Shown here in pieces: positions 49,425 through 61,014 of a DNA stretch of 64,000 bases. This stretch comes from Leclercia pneumoniae (GTDB lineage Bacteria > Pseudomonadota > Gammaproteobacteria > Enterobacterales > Enterobacteriaceae). The stretch spans positions 3,348,001 through 3,412,000 of the forward strand of contig NZ_CP071383.1 of NCBI RefSeq assembly GCF_017348915.1. Direction: 5' to 3'. Below the pieces are notes generated by a model. That model did no database searches and was not told the origin of the DNA. It worked only from the letters and a program-made list of their open reading frames with translations. Within the stretch, counting starts at the first letter, position 1; every line of letters begins with the position of its first letter. A program made the translations under genes and the position numbers.

Positions 49425-50030
49425 TCAGGATCTGATAATATCGCCCTGTCTGAGCAGGTCTAATAATTGGCCTACTAAATTTGTTACCAATTGTTGACCT
49501 TGCAGGTGAATTTCAGGCGTTTCAGGCGCTTCGTAAACGGCATCAATTCCGGTGAAGTTTTTCAGCTCGCCCGCGCGCGCTTTCTTATACAGGCCCTTCG
49601 GATCGCGCTGCTCACATACGGCCAGCGGCGTATCGACAAAGACCTCCAGAAAACGGTCGTTACCCACGCGCTCGCGTACCATCTGCCGCTCGGCGCGGTG
49701 CGGAGAGATAAAGGCCGTCAGGACCACCAGCCCGGCGTCGGCCATCAGGCTGGCCACCTCACCGACCCGACGAATATTCTCTTTGCGATCATCATCGCTA
49801 AAGCCCAGATCGCGACACAGGCCGTGGCGTACGTTGTCGCCATCAAGCAGATAGGTGCTGACCCCCGCCTGGTGAAGCGCCTCCTCCAGCGCCCCGGCAA
49901 CGGTCGATTTACCCGAGCCCGAAAGCCCGGTAAACCACAGCACAACCCCACGGTGACCGTGGAGTTGTTCGCGTTGCGCGACGGTAACCGGATGAGGATG
50001 CCAGACGACGTTCTCATCATGTTGCGCCAT
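49425..50030 (-). CDS. cysC: adenylylsulfate kinase
   Basis: 201 residues. Phosphorylates APS to PAPS; Walker [10 protein letters not shown]. Last gene of the cysG-D-N-C operon; its start overlaps the cysN stop by one base. Confidence 0.97.
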   Translation of the reverse strand: MAQHDENVVWHPHPVTVAQREQLHGHRGVVLWFTGLSGSGKSTVAGALEEALHQAGVSTYLLDGDNVRHGLCRDLGFSDDDRKENIRRVGEVASLMADAGLVVLTAFISPHRAERQMVRERVGNDRFLEVFVDTPLAVCEQRDPKGLYKKARAGELKNFTGIDAVYEAPETPEIHLQGQQLVTNLVGQLLDLLRQGDIIRS

Positions 50031-51454
50031 TACTTGCCTCCCAGCAGATCGCGTGCGCCCCAGTGTGGGAAGTGCTTACGCACCAGCGCGTTCAGCTCCA
50101 GTTCAAAGGCGCTGAATTCAGAGACGACGGCAGCCTCTTCATTAGGCTGGCGTACCATACCGGCGCCTACCGTGACGTTCGTCAGACGATCAATAAAGAT
50201 CAGTCCGCCCGTGACCGGATTCTGCTGATAAGCGTCCAGCACCAGCGGTTCGTCGAAGGTGAGATCGACCAGACCAATACCGTTCAGCGGCAGTTCAGTG
50301 ACATCGCGCTGGGTCAGATTATTGATATCCACCTGGAACTGAATACCGTCCACGCGGGCACGGGTCTTCTTGCCCGCGATTTTAATGTCGTAGCTCTGGC
50401 CTGCGGTCAACGGCTGTTCAGCCATCCACACCACATCCACGGCAGCCCCCTGCACCGCTTTTACCCTTTCCTGGGCATCCACCAGCAGGTCGCCACGGCT
50501 GATATCAATTTCGTCTTTTAGTACCAGGGTTACGGCTTCACCTGCCCCCGCTTCCTGGAGATCGCCATCGAAGGTCACAATGCGGGCGATGGCCGATTCC
50601 ACGCCGGACGGCAGCGCTTTAACGCGCTGACCTACCTGCACAGAGCCGGACGCCAGCGTGCCAGAGAAGCCGCGGAAGTCGAGGTTCGGCCGGTTGACAT
50701 ACTGCACCGGGAAGCGCATTGGCTGGGTATCGACCACACGCTGGATCTCTACGGTCTCGAGTACTTCCAGCAGCGTCGGGCCGCTATACCAGGGCATATT
50801 TGCGCTCTGGGAGGCGACGTTATCCCCTTCCAGCGCCGAGAGCGGCACGAAACGGATATCAAGGCTGCCCGGCAACTGCTCAGCAAAGGTCAGATACTCT
50901 TCACGAATACGGTTGAACGTCTCTTCGCTGAAGTTCACCAGATCCATTTTATTGACCGCCACCACCAGGTGTTTGATCCCCAGCAGCGTGGAGATAAAGC
51001 TATGACGGCGAGTCTGGTCCAGCACCCCTTTACGCGCATCCATCAGCAGAATGGCCAGGTCGCAGGTGGAGGCACCAGTCGCCATGTTGCGGGTGTACTG
51101 CTCGTGCCCCGGGGTATCGGCAATAATAAATTTGCGCTTTTCGGTGGAGAAGTAGCGATAGGCCACGTCAATGGTGATGCCCTGCTCACGCTCCGCCTGC
51201 AGGCCGTCTACCAGCAGCGCCAGGTCGAGCTTTTCGCCCTGAGTCCCGTGACGCTTGCTATCGTTATGCAGCGACGAGAGCTGATCTTCATAAATCTGGC
51301 GTGTGTCGTGCAACAGGCGACCAATCAGGGTGCTTTTCCCGTCATCGACGCTGCCGCAGGTCAAAAAGCGCAGCAGGCTTTTATGCTGCTGAGCATGCAG
51401 GTAGGCTTCAACCCCGCCTTCGTCGGCAATTTGTTGTGCAATTGTGCTGTTCAT
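50030..51454 (-). CDS. cysN: sulfate adenylyltransferase subunit 1 (GTPase)
   Basis: 474 residues. Elongation-factor-like GTPase that drives ATP sulfurylase: [25 protein letters not shown] and NKMD motifs are present. It works with CysD, encoded 9 bases upstream. Confidence 0.97.
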   Translation of the reverse strand: MNSTIAQQIADEGGVEAYLHAQQHKSLLRFLTCGSVDDGKSTLIGRLLHDTRQIYEDQLSSLHNDSKRHGTQGEKLDLALLVDGLQAEREQGITIDVAYRYFSTEKRKFIIADTPGHEQYTRNMATGASTCDLAILLMDARKGVLDQTRRHSFISTLLGIKHLVVAVNKMDLVNFSEETFNRIREEYLTFAEQLPGSLDIRFVPLSALEGDNVASQSANMPWYSGPTLLEVLETVEIQRVVDTQPMRFPVQYVNRPNLDFRGFSGTLASGSVQVGQRVKALPSGVESAIARIVTFDGDLQEAGAGEAVTLVLKDEIDISRGDLLVDAQERVKAVQGAAVDVVWMAEQPLTAGQSYDIKIAGKKTRARVDGIQFQVDINNLTQRDVTELPLNGIGLVDLTFDEPLVLDAYQQNPVTGGLIFIDRLTNVTVGAGMVRQPNEEAAVVSEFSAFELELNALVRKHFPHWGARDLLGGK

Positions 51455-51463
51455 GGCGGCTCC

Positions 51464-52372
51464 TTAGAAATAACCCTGACGTTTCTTCAGCTCCATGGAG
51501 CCTGCCTGGTCGCGGTCAATGACGCGGCCTTGTCGCTCGCTGGTGGTGGAGACCAGCATCTCTTCGATGATCTCCGGCAGCGTTTGCGCGTGAGATTCCA
51601 CCGCGCCGGTCAGCGGCCAGCAGCCGAGGGTACGGAAGCGCACCATCTGTTTTTTGATCACCTCACCCGGTTGCAGGTCGATACGGTCATCATCAATCAT
51701 CATCAGCATGCCATCGCGCTCCAGTACCGGACGCTCTGCGGCCAGGTACAGCGGAACGATTTCAATATTTTCCAGATAGATGTACTGCCAGATATCCAGC
51801 TCGGTCCAGTTTGAGAGCGGGAAGACGCGAATGCTTTCGCCCTTGTTAATCTGGCCGTTGTAGTTGTGCCACAGCTCCGGACGCTGGTTTTTCGGGTCCC
51901 AGCGGTGGAAACGATCGCGGAAGGAGTAGATACGCTCTTTCGCGCGGGATTTCTCTTCGTCACGGCGCGCGCCGCCGAAGGCCGCGTCAAAACCGTATTT
52001 ATTCAGCGCCTGCTTCAGCCCTTCGGTTTTCATGATGTCGGTATGTTTGGCGCTGCCGTGCACGAACGGGTTAATCCCCATCGCCACCCCTTCCGGGTTT
52101 TTATGCACCAGCAGCTCACAGCCATAGGCTTTGGCGGTGCGGTCACGGAATTCATACATCTCACGGAATTTCCAGCCAGTGTCCACGTGCAGCAGCGGGA
52201 ACGGCAGCGTGCCTGGATAGAACGCTTTACGCGCCAGGTGCAGCATCACGCTGGAATCTTTGCCGATGGAGTACATCATCACCGGGTTGGAGAACTCGGC
52301 GGCCACTTCGCGGATGATATGAATACTTTCCGCTTCGAGCTGCCGCAGGTGAGTAAGTCGTTTTTGGTCCAT
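51464..52372 (-). CDS. cysD: sulfate adenylyltransferase subunit 2
   Basis: 302 residues. Adenylyl-transferring subunit of ATP sulfurylase, PP-loop motif [20 protein letters not shown]. In an operon between cysG (9 bases upstream) and cysN. Confidence 0.97.
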   Translation of the reverse strand: MDQKRLTHLRQLEAESIHIIREVAAEFSNPVMMYSIGKDSSVMLHLARKAFYPGTLPFPLLHVDTGWKFREMYEFRDRTAKAYGCELLVHKNPEGVAMGINPFVHGSAKHTDIMKTEGLKQALNKYGFDAAFGGARRDEEKSRAKERIYSFRDRFHRWDPKNQRPELWHNYNGQINKGESIRVFPLSNWTELDIWQYIYLENIEIVPLYLAAERPVLERDGMLMMIDDDRIDLQPGEVIKKQMVRFRTLGCWPLTGAVESHAQTLPEIIEEMLVSTTSERQGRVIDRDQAGSMELKKRQGYF

Positions 52373-52381
52373 AACCGTTCC

Positions 52382-53740
52382 TTAAGCCAAATTTACAACA
52401 GAAGAACCAAAGCCTTCCGTCTCGGTTGTGTGCTGGAACCAGGCGAGCGTGCTATGCAGCTGCACCACTTCACCCACCACAATCAGGGCGGGCATAGGGG
52501 CGTCTTTCGCCAGGGTTGCAAGGTTGTGTAATGTGCCGATGGCGACATGCTGATCGGCGCGCGTGCCGCGAGAGATCACGGCAACGGGCGTTGCTGCATC
52601 GCGACCGTGTTTAATCAGTTGTTCACTAATGTCCGCCGCTTTCATGGTGCCCATGTAGATAGCGAGGGTCTGACGACTTTGCGCCAGGTGAGACCAGTCG
52701 AAGGGGGTGCTGTCGGCTTTGTAGTGCCCGGTAACAAAGGTGACGCTTTGGGCGAAATCACGATGCGTAAGGGGAATACCGGCATAGGCCGTTACCGCCG
52801 AGGCGGCCGTGATGCCCGGCACCACCTGGAACGGGATGCCCGCTTCCGCCGCGGCCTGCAGCTCTTCACCGCCGCGACCAAAGATAAAGGGATCGCCCCC
52901 TTTCAGGCGCACCACGGTTTTACCCGCTTTGGCTGCCGCAATAAGCATCTGGTTGGTTTCATGTTGCGGAATAGAGTGCTCTCCCGCCCGTTTACCCACG
53001 CAGATCTGCTCGGCGTCGCGACGAATAAGCTCGCGCACGCCGTCGGTAACCAGGTGATCGTAAAACACCACGTCAGCCTGCTGAATCACCTGTAAACCGC
53101 GCAAGGTCAGCAACCCGGCATCTCCCGGCCCGGCGCCGACCAGAATAATTTCGCCATTTGCCCCCTGCCCGGAGGCGAGTGAGCGTTCCAGGTGTTGTTC
53201 CGCTTCGGCCTGATTACCCGCCGCCATCAAACTGGCGAAGCGGCCGCGGAAAGCGCGATCCCAGAAGCGACGGCGACCGTCGGTGGTGGTAATCACCGTT
53301 TTCAGACGCTCACGAAACTGGCCCGCTACCGCGGCCATGCGGCCAAGGTTCGCTGGCAGCAGGGCCTCTATTTTTTCACGCAGCAGACGCGCCAGCACCG
53401 GTGCATTGCCACCGGAAGAGATGGCAACCAGCAGGGGCGAGCGGTCAACGATAGAGGGGAAAATAAACGAGCACAGCGGCTGGTCATCCACCACGTTCAC
53501 CAGACGGTGACGGACATTCGCGGCATCAAAGACCTGGCGGTTCAGCTCGCGATCGTCCGTTGCGGCGATGACCAGTACCACGTGATCGAGCATGCTGGGC
53601 TCGAATTCGGCACCGGTAATGACCTGCACGCGCGCACCCGCCTTATGTAAAAAGGCAATTTTACGATCGGCGACCTCGCCCGTACCAACAACCAGTACGG
53701 GTCGATCTTTAATGGCAGCAAATAACGGCAGGTAGTCCAC
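52382..53740 (-). CDS. cysG: siroheme synthase at the head of the cysDNC operon
   Basis: About 452 residues, trifunctional: an N-terminal dehydrogenase/ferrochelatase ([47 protein letters not shown]) and a C-terminal uroporphyrinogen-III methyltransferase ([55 protein letters not shown]). It makes siroheme, needed by sulfite reductase CysI. E. coli has only the nirB-linked cysG; Klebsiella-type genomes have this extra copy with the cys genes. GTG 53740 gives the family start; other in-frame GTG/TTG codons lie just upstream. Confidence 0.92.
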   Translation of the reverse strand: MDYLPLFAAIKDRPVLVVGTGEVADRKIAFLHKAGARVQVITGAEFEPSMLDHVVLVIAATDDRELNRQVFDAANVRHRLVNVVDDQPLCSFIFPSIVDRSPLLVAISSGGNAPVLARLLREKIEALLPANLGRMAAVAGQFRERLKTVITTTDGRRRFWDRAFRGRFASLMAAGNQAEAEQHLERSLASGQGANGEIILVGAGPGDAGLLTLRGLQVIQQADVVFYDHLVTDGVRELIRRDAEQICVGKRAGEHSIPQHETNQMLIAAAKAGKTVVRLKGGDPFIFGRGGEELQAAAEAGIPFQVVPGITAASAVTAYAGIPLTHRDFAQSVTFVTGHYKADSTPFDWSHLAQSRQTLAIYMGTMKAADISEQLIKHGRDAATPVAVISRGTRADQHVAIGTLHNLATLAKDAPMPALIVVGEVVQLHSTLAWFQHTTETEGFGSSVVNLA

Positions 53741-53980
53741 AGTGCTACAACTCACTAACAAACAGGAATAGTGGGACTATAGGGGGCGGCTAAGATCGAA
53801 TGAAATTACGAATTGGAATGAGTAGTTACTCAATGGAATAACGCCCTGAAAAAGCTAATATCAAAAAGTGCTTAACGCGCGATTTTTCGGGGATTTAAGA
53901 GCAAATCAAATTGTGTAAGGCCGATCACAGTTTCATACTAGGCGCGTCAAATTTTTTGCTCTGTTTTTAAGGACTCCCCT

Positions 53981-55024
53981 ATGTTTTCCGCAATGCGCCA
54001 CCGTATCGCTGCCCTGGCGTTCGGCGTTTGCTGTATCTTCCCCGTTCAGGCAAAAACCCACCCTTTTGGTGAAATGGCCGCCGAACAGGCACGACACATT
54101 GCCACCGTGTTTCCAGGACGCATGACCGGAACGCCCGCCGAAATGCTTACCGCCGATTATGTGCGTCAGCAGTTCGCCGGAATGGGGTATCAGAGTGATA
54201 TCCGCACCTTCCACAGCCGCTATATCTATACCTCCCGCAATCGTACGCAAAACTGGCATAACGTCATTGGCAGCACGGTGATTGCAGCGCATGAGGGCGA
54301 AACGGCACAGCAGATTATTATTCTCGCCCATCTCGATACTTTCGCGCCGATGAGCGATAACGATGTGGATAACAACCTGGGCGGCTTAACGCTACAGGGG
54401 ATTGATGACAACGCAGCCGGCGTCGGGGTGATGCTGGAGCTGGCAGAACGCCTGAAAGATATTCCGACCCAGTATAGCGTGCGCTTTATTGCCACCAGTG
54501 GCGAAGAAGAGGGACGACTTGGGGCCGAAAATGTACTGAATCGCATGAGCGAGAAAGAGAAAAAAAATACGCTGCTGGTGATCAATCTCGATAACTTAAT
54601 CGTGGGCGATAAACTCTATTTTAATAGCGGCAAAACCACCCCGGCCCCGGTGCGTAAGATCACCCGGGACCGCGCGCTGACGTTAGCCCGTGCGCACGGC
54701 ATTTTCGCCACCACCAACCCCGGTGGCAATGCGGCCTACCCGAAAGGAACAGGTTGCTGCAACGATGGTGACGTGTTTGATAAGGCCGGGATCCCGGTGC
54801 TGTATGTTGAAGCAACCAACTGGTCGTTGGGTAAAAAAGATGGCTACCAGCAACGGGCGAAGTCGAAAGCGTTCCCGGATGGCACCAGTTGGCATGACGT
54901 GAGACTGGATAATCAGCAGTACATTGATAAAACCCTGCCGCAGCGCATAGAACACCGCAGTCGCGATGTGGTGCGTATTATGCTGCCGCTGGTGAAAGAG
55001 CTGGCGAAAGCGGGGAAAGCGTAG
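53981..55024 (+). CDS. iap: alkaline phosphatase isozyme conversion aminopeptidase
   Basis: 347 residues with a signal peptide (MFSAMRHRIAALAFGVCCIFPVQA), so periplasmic. Family M28 zinc peptidase: IILAHLDTF, GIDDNAAGVGVMLELA, TSGEEEGRLGAENVL. It removes N-terminal arginine from alkaline phosphatase in E. coli. In E. coli a CRISPR array begins downstream; here none does. Confidence 0.93.
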   Translation: MFSAMRHRIAALAFGVCCIFPVQAKTHPFGEMAAEQARHIATVFPGRMTGTPAEMLTADYVRQQFAGMGYQSDIRTFHSRYIYTSRNRTQNWHNVIGSTVIAAHEGETAQQIIILAHLDTFAPMSDNDVDNNLGGLTLQGIDDNAAGVGVMLELAERLKDIPTQYSVRFIATSGEEEGRLGAENVLNRMSEKEKKNTLLVINLDNLIVGDKLYFNSGKTTPAPVRKITRDRALTLARAHGIFATTNPGGNAAYPKGTGCCNDGDVFDKAGIPVLYVEATNWSLGKKDGYQQRAKSKAFPDGTSWHDVRLDNQQYIDKTLPQRIEHRSRDVVRIMLPLVKELAKAGKA

Positions 55025-55036
55025 CGCGGGGTTTTC

Positions 55037-55070
55037 CCCTCACCCTAACCCTCTCCCACAGGGAGAGGGG
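55037..55070. repeat. dispersed palindromic repeat between iap and cysH
   Basis: CCCTCTCCC/GGGAGAGGG with an ACA loop, preceded by CACCCTAA. This CCCTCACCCTAACCCTC-type palindrome is a common intergenic repeat in enteric genomes. It lies between convergent genes and may act as a terminator. A weaker, related hairpin lies at 55087-55120. Confidence 0.7.
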
Positions 55071-55122
55071 ATCTTACAAAGCACGCTTCCCCCCCAGCCC
55101 TTCAGAGAGAGGGGGAAATCAC

Positions 55123-55857
55123 TCAACCTTCGTGCAATCCGCATTCGCGCTTAAGCCCAAAGAAGCGGGTCTCTTCTTCCGCCATGCCGGGCTCCCATTT
55201 ACGCGTGGTATGGGTATCGCCCACCGACAGATAGCCCTGATCCCACAGCGGATGGTATTTCAGCCCATGCTGTTGCAGATACTGATACACGGTACGGTTG
55301 TCCCAGTCGATGATCGGCAGCACTTTGAACACGCCGCGCTGGACAGCCAGCACCGGCAGGCTGGCACGGCTGCCAGACTGATCCCGGCGCAGCCCGGCAA
55401 ACCAGGTTTGCGCGTTAAGCTCTTTCAGCGCCCGGTTCATCGGCTCGACTTTGTTGATCTCATTGTATTTCTCAATGCCCTCAACGCCCTGCTCCCACAG
55501 CTTGCCGTAACGCGCCTCCTGCCAGGCCGCGCTCTGCGCTGCGCGATACACTTTCAGGTTCAGCTTCAGCTTATCCGTTAACTCATCAATAAACTGATAG
55601 GTCTCCGGGAACAGATAGCCGGTATCGGTGAGGATCACCGGAATGTCCGGGCGGATCTGATTCACCAGATGCAAACTGACCGCTGCCTGGATACCAAAGC
55701 TCGATGAGAGCACAAACTCTCCCGGCAGATTTTCCAGCGCCCATGCTACACGCCCTTCGGCGTCCAGCTTCTCCAACTGGGCATTGGTTTCTGCAAGCTG
55801 AAGAACACGTTCCACTTTGGGCAGTGCATTCAGGGCATTTAAATCGAGTACGGACAT
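55123..55857 (-). CDS. cysH: phosphoadenylylsulfate reductase
   Basis: 244 residues. Reduces PAPS to sulfite with thioredoxin; catalytic cysteine in the C-terminal [11 protein letters not shown]-loop-like [17 protein letters not shown]. Third gene of the cysJIH operon, 15 bases after cysI. Confidence 0.97.
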   Translation of the reverse strand: MSVLDLNALNALPKVERVLQLAETNAQLEKLDAEGRVAWALENLPGEFVLSSSFGIQAAVSLHLVNQIRPDIPVILTDTGYLFPETYQFIDELTDKLKLNLKVYRAAQSAAWQEARYGKLWEQGVEGIEKYNEINKVEPMNRALKELNAQTWFAGLRRDQSGSRASLPVLAVQRGVFKVLPIIDWDNRTVYQYLQQHGLKYHPLWDQGYLSVGDTHTTRKWEPGMAEEETRFFGLKRECGLHEG

Positions 55858-55872
55858 AATTACCTCTCGTGT

Positions 55873-57585
55873 TTACTCCCAGAAATCCCTTGCGGGATCG
55901 AGCACCGGGCGAATGATGCCCGCACGCACCGTAAAGTCGCCGAAGCCTTCACCCGCTTCGCGCTCTTTCGCCCAGCGCCCGACAAGCTGGTCAATGGAAT
56001 CGAGAATTTCCGGCTCCGTGATGTTTTCGCGATACATTCGCGGAATGCGTGTTCCCATCCGGTTACCGCCCAGATGCACGTTGTAACGGCCCGGCGCTTT
56101 ACCCACCAGTCCCAGCTCGGCCAGCATCGCGCGGCCACAGCCGTTCGGGCAGCCGGTCACGCGCATCACGATATGCTCGTCCGGGATACCGTATTTTTGC
56201 AGGATCGCTTCCACTTTGTCGGTGAACGACGGCAGGAAGCGTTCGGCTTCAGCCATCGCCAGCGGACAGGTTGGGAACGAGACGCAGGCCATTGAATTTT
56301 CACGCTGCGGTTTCACCGCATCCATCAGCCCGTGGCTGCGCGCCAGCTCTTCGATCTTCGCTTTCTGATTTTCTGGCACGCCAGCAATGATCAGATTCTG
56401 ATTAGCGGTGATCCTGAATTCGCCCTGATGGATCTTAGCAATTTCCAGCAGGCCGGTTTTCAGCGGACGCCCCGGATAATCGAGAATACGGCCGTTTTCG
56501 ATGAACAGCGTCAGGTGCCAGTTATTATCGATACCTTTCACCCAGCCGATGCGATCGCCGCGCCCGGTAAATTCGTAAGGACGGATCGGTTCGAACTTAA
56601 TGCCTGCGCGACGCTCCACTTCCGCTTTGAACGTCTCAACGCCCACGCGCTCCAGCGTGTATTTGGTTTTCGCGTTTTTACGATCGGTACGGTTACCCCA
56701 GTCGCGCTGGGTGGTAACGACCGCTTCCGCCACTGCCAGGGTGTGCTCCAGCGGCAGATAACCAAACTCACTCGCAGTACGTGCATAGGTATTCTTGTTG
56801 CCGTGCTCGATTGAAAGCCCCCCGCCCACCAGCAGGTTAAAGCCCACCAGCTTGCCGTTTTCCGCAATGGCGACAAAGTTCATGTCGTTAGCGTGCAGAT
56901 CGATATCGTTCTGCGGTGGGATCACCACGGTCGTTTTGAACTTACGCGGCAGATAGGTCTGTCCGAGGATCGGCTCTTCGTCGGTGGTTGCCACTTTTTC
57001 CTGATCGAGCCAGATCTCCGCGTAGGCGCGGGTGCGCGGCAGCAGATGTTCAGAGATCTTTTTCGCCCACTCGTAGGCTTCTGCGTGCAGTTCGGACTCG
57101 TATGGGTTCGAGGTGCAAAGCACGTTACGGTTCATGTCATTGGCGGTCGCCAGCGCGTCCAGCCCGACGGAGTGCAGCATCTGATGTACCGGCTTCACGT
57201 TCTTCTTCAGAATGCCGTGGAACTGGAAGGTCTGACGGTTGGTCAGACGGATGCTGCCGTAAATCGTGTTTTCACCGGCAAACTTGTCTATCGCCTGCCA
57301 CTGTTTCGTGGTGATGATCCCACCCGGCAGGCGGCAGCGCAGCAGCATCGCATGACGCGGCTCCAGCTTCTGCTCGGCACGCTCGGCGCGAATATCACGG
57401 TCGTCCTGCTGATACATACCGTGGAAACGGATCAGCAGAAAGTTATCGCCTTTAAAACCGCCGGTCAGACCGTCATTCAAATCTTCGGCAATGGTGCCAC
57501 GTAGGTAGTTGCTCTCTACCTTCATGCGCTCGGCATCAGACAGTTTGCCTTCGACCACCAGTGGGCCAGGATGTTTTTCGCTCAT
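55873..57585 (-). CDS. cysI: sulfite reductase hemoprotein beta subunit
   Basis: 570 residues. Carries siroheme and a 4Fe-4S cluster; the four cysteine ligands are in [10 protein letters not shown] and [12 protein letters not shown]. Reduces sulfite to sulfide with electrons from CysJ. The start overlaps the cysJ stop by one base. Confidence 0.97.
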   Translation of the reverse strand: MSEKHPGPLVVEGKLSDAERMKVESNYLRGTIAEDLNDGLTGGFKGDNFLLIRFHGMYQQDDRDIRAERAEQKLEPRHAMLLRCRLPGGIITTKQWQAIDKFAGENTIYGSIRLTNRQTFQFHGILKKNVKPVHQMLHSVGLDALATANDMNRNVLCTSNPYESELHAEAYEWAKKISEHLLPRTRAYAEIWLDQEKVATTDEEPILGQTYLPRKFKTTVVIPPQNDIDLHANDMNFVAIAENGKLVGFNLLVGGGLSIEHGNKNTYARTASEFGYLPLEHTLAVAEAVVTTQRDWGNRTDRKNAKTKYTLERVGVETFKAEVERRAGIKFEPIRPYEFTGRGDRIGWVKGIDNNWHLTLFIENGRILDYPGRPLKTGLLEIAKIHQGEFRITANQNLIIAGVPENQKAKIEELARSHGLMDAVKPQRENSMACVSFPTCPLAMAEAERFLPSFTDKVEAILQKYGIPDEHIVMRVTGCPNGCGRAMLAELGLVGKAPGRYNVHLGGNRMGTRIPRMYRENITEPEILDSIDQLVGRWAKEREAGEGFGDFTVRAGIIRPVLDPARDFWE

Positions 57586-59390
57586 TAGTAGACATCTCGC
57601 TGATAACGGCGCTCTACGCGCAGCTCACTTAAAAATTCATCCGCCGCTTCGGCATCCATACCGCCGAATTCGGCAATCACTTCCAGCAGTGCCTGCTCAA
57701 CGTCTTTCGCCATACGATTGGCATCGCCGCAGACATAAATATGGGCGCCATCATTAATCCAGCGCCACAGCTCTGCGCCCTGTTCGCGCAGTTTGTCTTG
57801 TACGTATACTTTTTCTTTTTGGTCGCGAGACCAGGCCAGATCGATGCGCGACAGCACGCCCTCTTTGACGTAGCGCTGCCACTCAACCTGATAAAGGAAA
57901 TCTTCGGTAAAGTGTGGGTTGCCGAAAAAGAGCCAGTTTTTACCCGGCGCCTCGTCTGCCGCACGCTGCTGCATAAAGGCGCGGAATGGCGCAATACCGG
58001 TTCCGGGGCCAATCATAATCACCGGGGTTTCCGGGTTAGCCGGCAGGCGGAAGTTGTCGTTATGTTCGATGAACACCCGGACTTCACCATCCTCTTCCAC
58101 GCGATCAGCCAGGAAGCTGGAAGCGCCGCCCGCCCGGGCACGACCTTCGATGTCGTAGCGCACTGCACCCACGGTAATGTGCACTTCGCTTTCCACTTCC
58201 GCCTGCGACGAGGCGATGGAGTAAAGACGCGGTGTGAGGGGGCGCAGCAGGCCAACCAGCGCCTCAGCATCCAGCTGTGCCGGCGAGAAACGCACCATAT
58301 CGACAATCGGCGTGGTGGCGGCGTAATGCTGCAACTGTGCCTTATCCCCTACTAACGGCAACAGCGTTTCGCTGCGCGTTAAGGTGGCATAGTTTTCTAC
58401 GATATTGGCGGTGTTGACGGTCAACTCAAAATGCCACTGCAGGGCCTCGGCCAGCGGCAGGGTTTTGCCATCCACGGTAACGGGCTCATCGCCCTTCAAC
58501 CACAGCAACTCAACCAGCTCTTTCACTAAGGCAGGGTCATTCTGATACCAGACGCCCAGCGCATCGCCTGGCTGGTAGCTCAGGCCCGAATCACCGAGAT
58601 CGATTTCGATATGACGCACATCTTTTTCAGAGTCACGGCCGGTGATTTTTTGGTTAACGGAGAGCGCAGCCGTCAGCGGCGCCTCTTTAGTATAAGGGCT
58701 GGAGGAGACTTCATTTACCGCGCCGGACGCGGTAACGGCGGCCTGAGCCGGCGTCTCTTTTGGCACACGCGCTTTCAGCACATCCACAATGCGCTCGCGC
58801 CACTGGGCCGCTGCTGCCTGATACTCTACATCGGTATCAACGCGGTCCAGCAGACGCTCGCCGCCGAGCTCCGCCAGTTTGCTATCAAAATCTTTACCCG
58901 ACTGGCAGAAGAATTCATAGGAAGAGTCCCCGAGACCAAAGACGGCAAACGCCGTGCCGTCGAGCTTCGGCGCTTTCTTAGAAAACAGGAATTTATGCAG
59001 CGCTACCGCCTCTTCTGGCGGCTCACCTTCGCCCTGCGTTGAGGTCACCACCAACAGCAATTTTTCTGACGCGATTTGCTTAAATTTGTAATCTCCGGCG
59101 TTGACCAGATTCACGTTCAGTTTGGCGGTCAGCAGGTCATCGCGAAGTTGCTCTGCCACACGACGAGCGTTACCGGTCTGGGACGCGGAGATCAGCGTAA
59201 TCGACGGAACCTCGACCGCTGCCGCAGGTGCAGCGACCGCAGCGCCCGGCTGCTGGTTAAGGACACCCCAGAAATAGCCAGAAACCCAGGCAAGCTGGTG
59301 AGGAGAGAGATCGGTGGTGGCTGCCTGGAGGCGCGCCAGTTGCTCCGGATTTAGCGGTAGCAAATTTGAAGGTGGGGCCTGTGTTGTCAT
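57585..59390 (-). CDS. cysJ: sulfite reductase flavoprotein alpha subunit
   Basis: 601 residues: flavodoxin domain ([17 protein letters not shown]), FAD domain ([23 protein letters not shown]) and NADPH domain ([37 protein letters not shown]). Passes electrons from NADPH to CysI. First gene of the cysJIH operon, normally activated by CysB. Confidence 0.97.
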   Translation of the reverse strand: MTTQAPPSNLLPLNPEQLARLQAATTDLSPHQLAWVSGYFWGVLNQQPGAAVAAPAAAVEVPSITLISASQTGNARRVAEQLRDDLLTAKLNVNLVNAGDYKFKQIASEKLLLVVTSTQGEGEPPEEAVALHKFLFSKKAPKLDGTAFAVFGLGDSSYEFFCQSGKDFDSKLAELGGERLLDRVDTDVEYQAAAAQWRERIVDVLKARVPKETPAQAAVTASGAVNEVSSSPYTKEAPLTAALSVNQKITGRDSEKDVRHIEIDLGDSGLSYQPGDALGVWYQNDPALVKELVELLWLKGDEPVTVDGKTLPLAEALQWHFELTVNTANIVENYATLTRSETLLPLVGDKAQLQHYAATTPIVDMVRFSPAQLDAEALVGLLRPLTPRLYSIASSQAEVESEVHITVGAVRYDIEGRARAGGASSFLADRVEEDGEVRVFIEHNDNFRLPANPETPVIMIGPGTGIAPFRAFMQQRAADEAPGKNWLFFGNPHFTEDFLYQVEWQRYVKEGVLSRIDLAWSRDQKEKVYVQDKLREQGAELWRWINDGAHIYVCGDANRMAKDVEQALLEVIAEFGGMDAEAADEFLSELRVERRYQRDVY

Positions 59391-59695
59391 GCGTCGTTAT
59401 GTTCCAGTAGCAAAGCGGACTTTAAGCGAATAAATCCAAACTGAAGATAAGGTTAACGGCGGCGATAATAACAATTAAAGAAGGGATGGAAATATTAAAT
59501 AACCAAATGGACTAACCTGTTTTAGTTATCGTTCTTAACAATAAAAACGATTATTTAACCTAATGAAATTTATAGATAAAAAAGCAAATTACCCCATAAC
59601 TTAAGCCCACCGGCAAGTTTGGCCGTTTTAGCTAATGATAAAAAAAGTCCTTTCCGGTACTATGCGGCGGTTTTTTCCGCATTTGAGAGTCCACG
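59391..59695. other. divergent cysJ-queD control region
   Basis: 305 AT-rich bases. Expected to hold the CysB-controlled cysJ promoter and the queD promoter. Just before queD a small hairpin ATGCGG/CCGCAT is seen. I cannot place CysB sites by eye. Confidence 0.5.
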
Positions 59696-60058
59696 ATGTC
59701 CACCACACTGTTTAAAGATTTCATCTTCGAAGCCGCACACCGCCTGCCTCACGTACCGGAAGGACACAAATGTGGCCGTCTGCACGGGCACTCCTTTATG
59801 GTGCGCCTTGAAATTACGGGTGAGGTCGATCCGCATACGGGCTGGATTATGGATTTTTCCGAGCTGAAAGCGGCCTTCAAACCCACTTATGATCGCCTCG
59901 ATCACTATTATCTGAACGACATTCCGGGTCTGGAAAACCCCACCAGCGAAGTGCTGGCGAAATGGATTTGGGATGTGATGAAACCGCAGGTTCCGCTGCT
60001 GAGCGCGGTGATGATCAAAGAGACCTGCACCGCCGGGTGTGTCTATCGCGGCGAGTAA
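59696..60058 (+). CDS. queD: 6-carboxytetrahydropterin synthase
   Basis: 120 residues. Second enzyme of the queuosine/preQ0 pathway, 6-pyruvoyltetrahydropterin synthase fold: zinc histidines in FEAAHRLP and GRLHGHSF, catalytic Cys in KCGRLHGH. A terminator follows, shared with convergent queE. Confidence 0.96.
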   Translation: MSTTLFKDFIFEAAHRLPHVPEGHKCGRLHGHSFMVRLEITGEVDPHTGWIMDFSELKAAFKPTYDRLDHYYLNDIPGLENPTSEVLAKWIWDVMKPQVPLLSAVMIKETCTAGCVYRGE

Positions 60059-60090
60059 AAAAAAGCCCGGTTAAACCGGGCTTTTTTTTT
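60057..60090. terminator. bidirectional terminator queD/queE
   Basis: AAAAGCCCGG/CCGGGCTTTT with TTAAA in the loop, with A and T runs on both sides between convergent queD and queE. Confidence 0.92.
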
Positions 60091-60760
60091 AAGCGATGTT
60101 CAGGTACTTGTGCGTCTGCATCGACAACCGCCAGTTGCGGGCGATGCAGGTTTCGATGCACAGGCGCGTGGCATCCTCTTTCTGACTGATGGGTTGCAGC
60201 GCAATCACGCGCTGTTTTTCATCCGTCAGCGTTGTCAGCAGCTCATCCAGCGCTTCGATATCCCGCACGCGGCCAACCGGATGCTTGATTTCATCAGCAC
60301 GCTCCAGCGCCTGGGATAAGATATCGTAGCCGCCGCGCATGTTTACCTTAGGTGAGACCGTCACCCAAGTGGTGTGAGAGCAGCGGACTTCGTGGGTACC
60401 GCTGGTCTCAATCTGGCAGCTATAACCATTTTTTTCCAGCAACTGGGTGAGCGGCATCAGATCGTGAATGCAGGGCTCGCCCCCGGTGATCACCACGTGA
60501 CGCGCCGTCCAGCCCTGGCGGCTAATAATCGCCAGCAGATCTTCCGAACTGGCCGCGCCCCACTTATCGCTCTCTTTGGTTTTGGCCAGGATGCTAAACA
60601 GCGACACTTCTCGATCCGCGAGCTTATCCCAGGTATGTTTGGTGTCGCACCAGGCACAGCCTACCGGGCATCCCTGCAAACGAATAAAAATAGCGGGAAC
60701 GCCGGTAAAGTAACCCTCGCCTTGCAGGGTCTGGAACATCTCGTTAATCGGGTACTGCAT
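60089..60760 (-). CDS. queE: 7-carboxy-7-deazaguanine synthase
   Basis: 223 residues. Radical SAM enzyme acting after QueD; the cluster motif is CPVGCAWC in GCPVGCAWCDTKHTW, and VITGGEPCIHDL is the SAM-binding segment. Convergent with queD. Confidence 0.96.
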   Translation of the reverse strand: MQYPINEMFQTLQGEGYFTGVPAIFIRLQGCPVGCAWCDTKHTWDKLADREVSLFSILAKTKESDKWGAASSEDLLAIISRQGWTARHVVITGGEPCIHDLMPLTQLLEKNGYSCQIETSGTHEVRCSHTTWVTVSPKVNMRGGYDILSQALERADEIKHPVGRVRDIEALDELLTTLTDEKQRVIALQPISQKEDATRLCIETCIARNWRLSMQTHKYLNIA

Positions 60761-61014
60761 AGTTATCTCTGGTCTGATTTGCGGGGGGGCATTATTGCAG
60801 ATCGCACATAATCAGGCAAAACAACCCCGGCCTCGATTTTATACCTGTCAGTTTAAGGATAGCCAGGCTAACAGTCCTAAGGTAGAAAGCCGTTTTCAGA
60901 AGGCAATGTTAAAAACATTAAAACTTACGCTACGCTTTAAAGATATCGCCCATCCGGCACGCGTCGACGTTAACCTCCTTGACTGAGTAGCCATCACAAT
61001 ACTGGACAAGCAGA

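Noticed and set aside
55025-55122. CRISPR array remnant between iap and cysH
   Set aside because: Only one palindrome of the common CCCTCACCC type is present; no repeat-spacer pattern.
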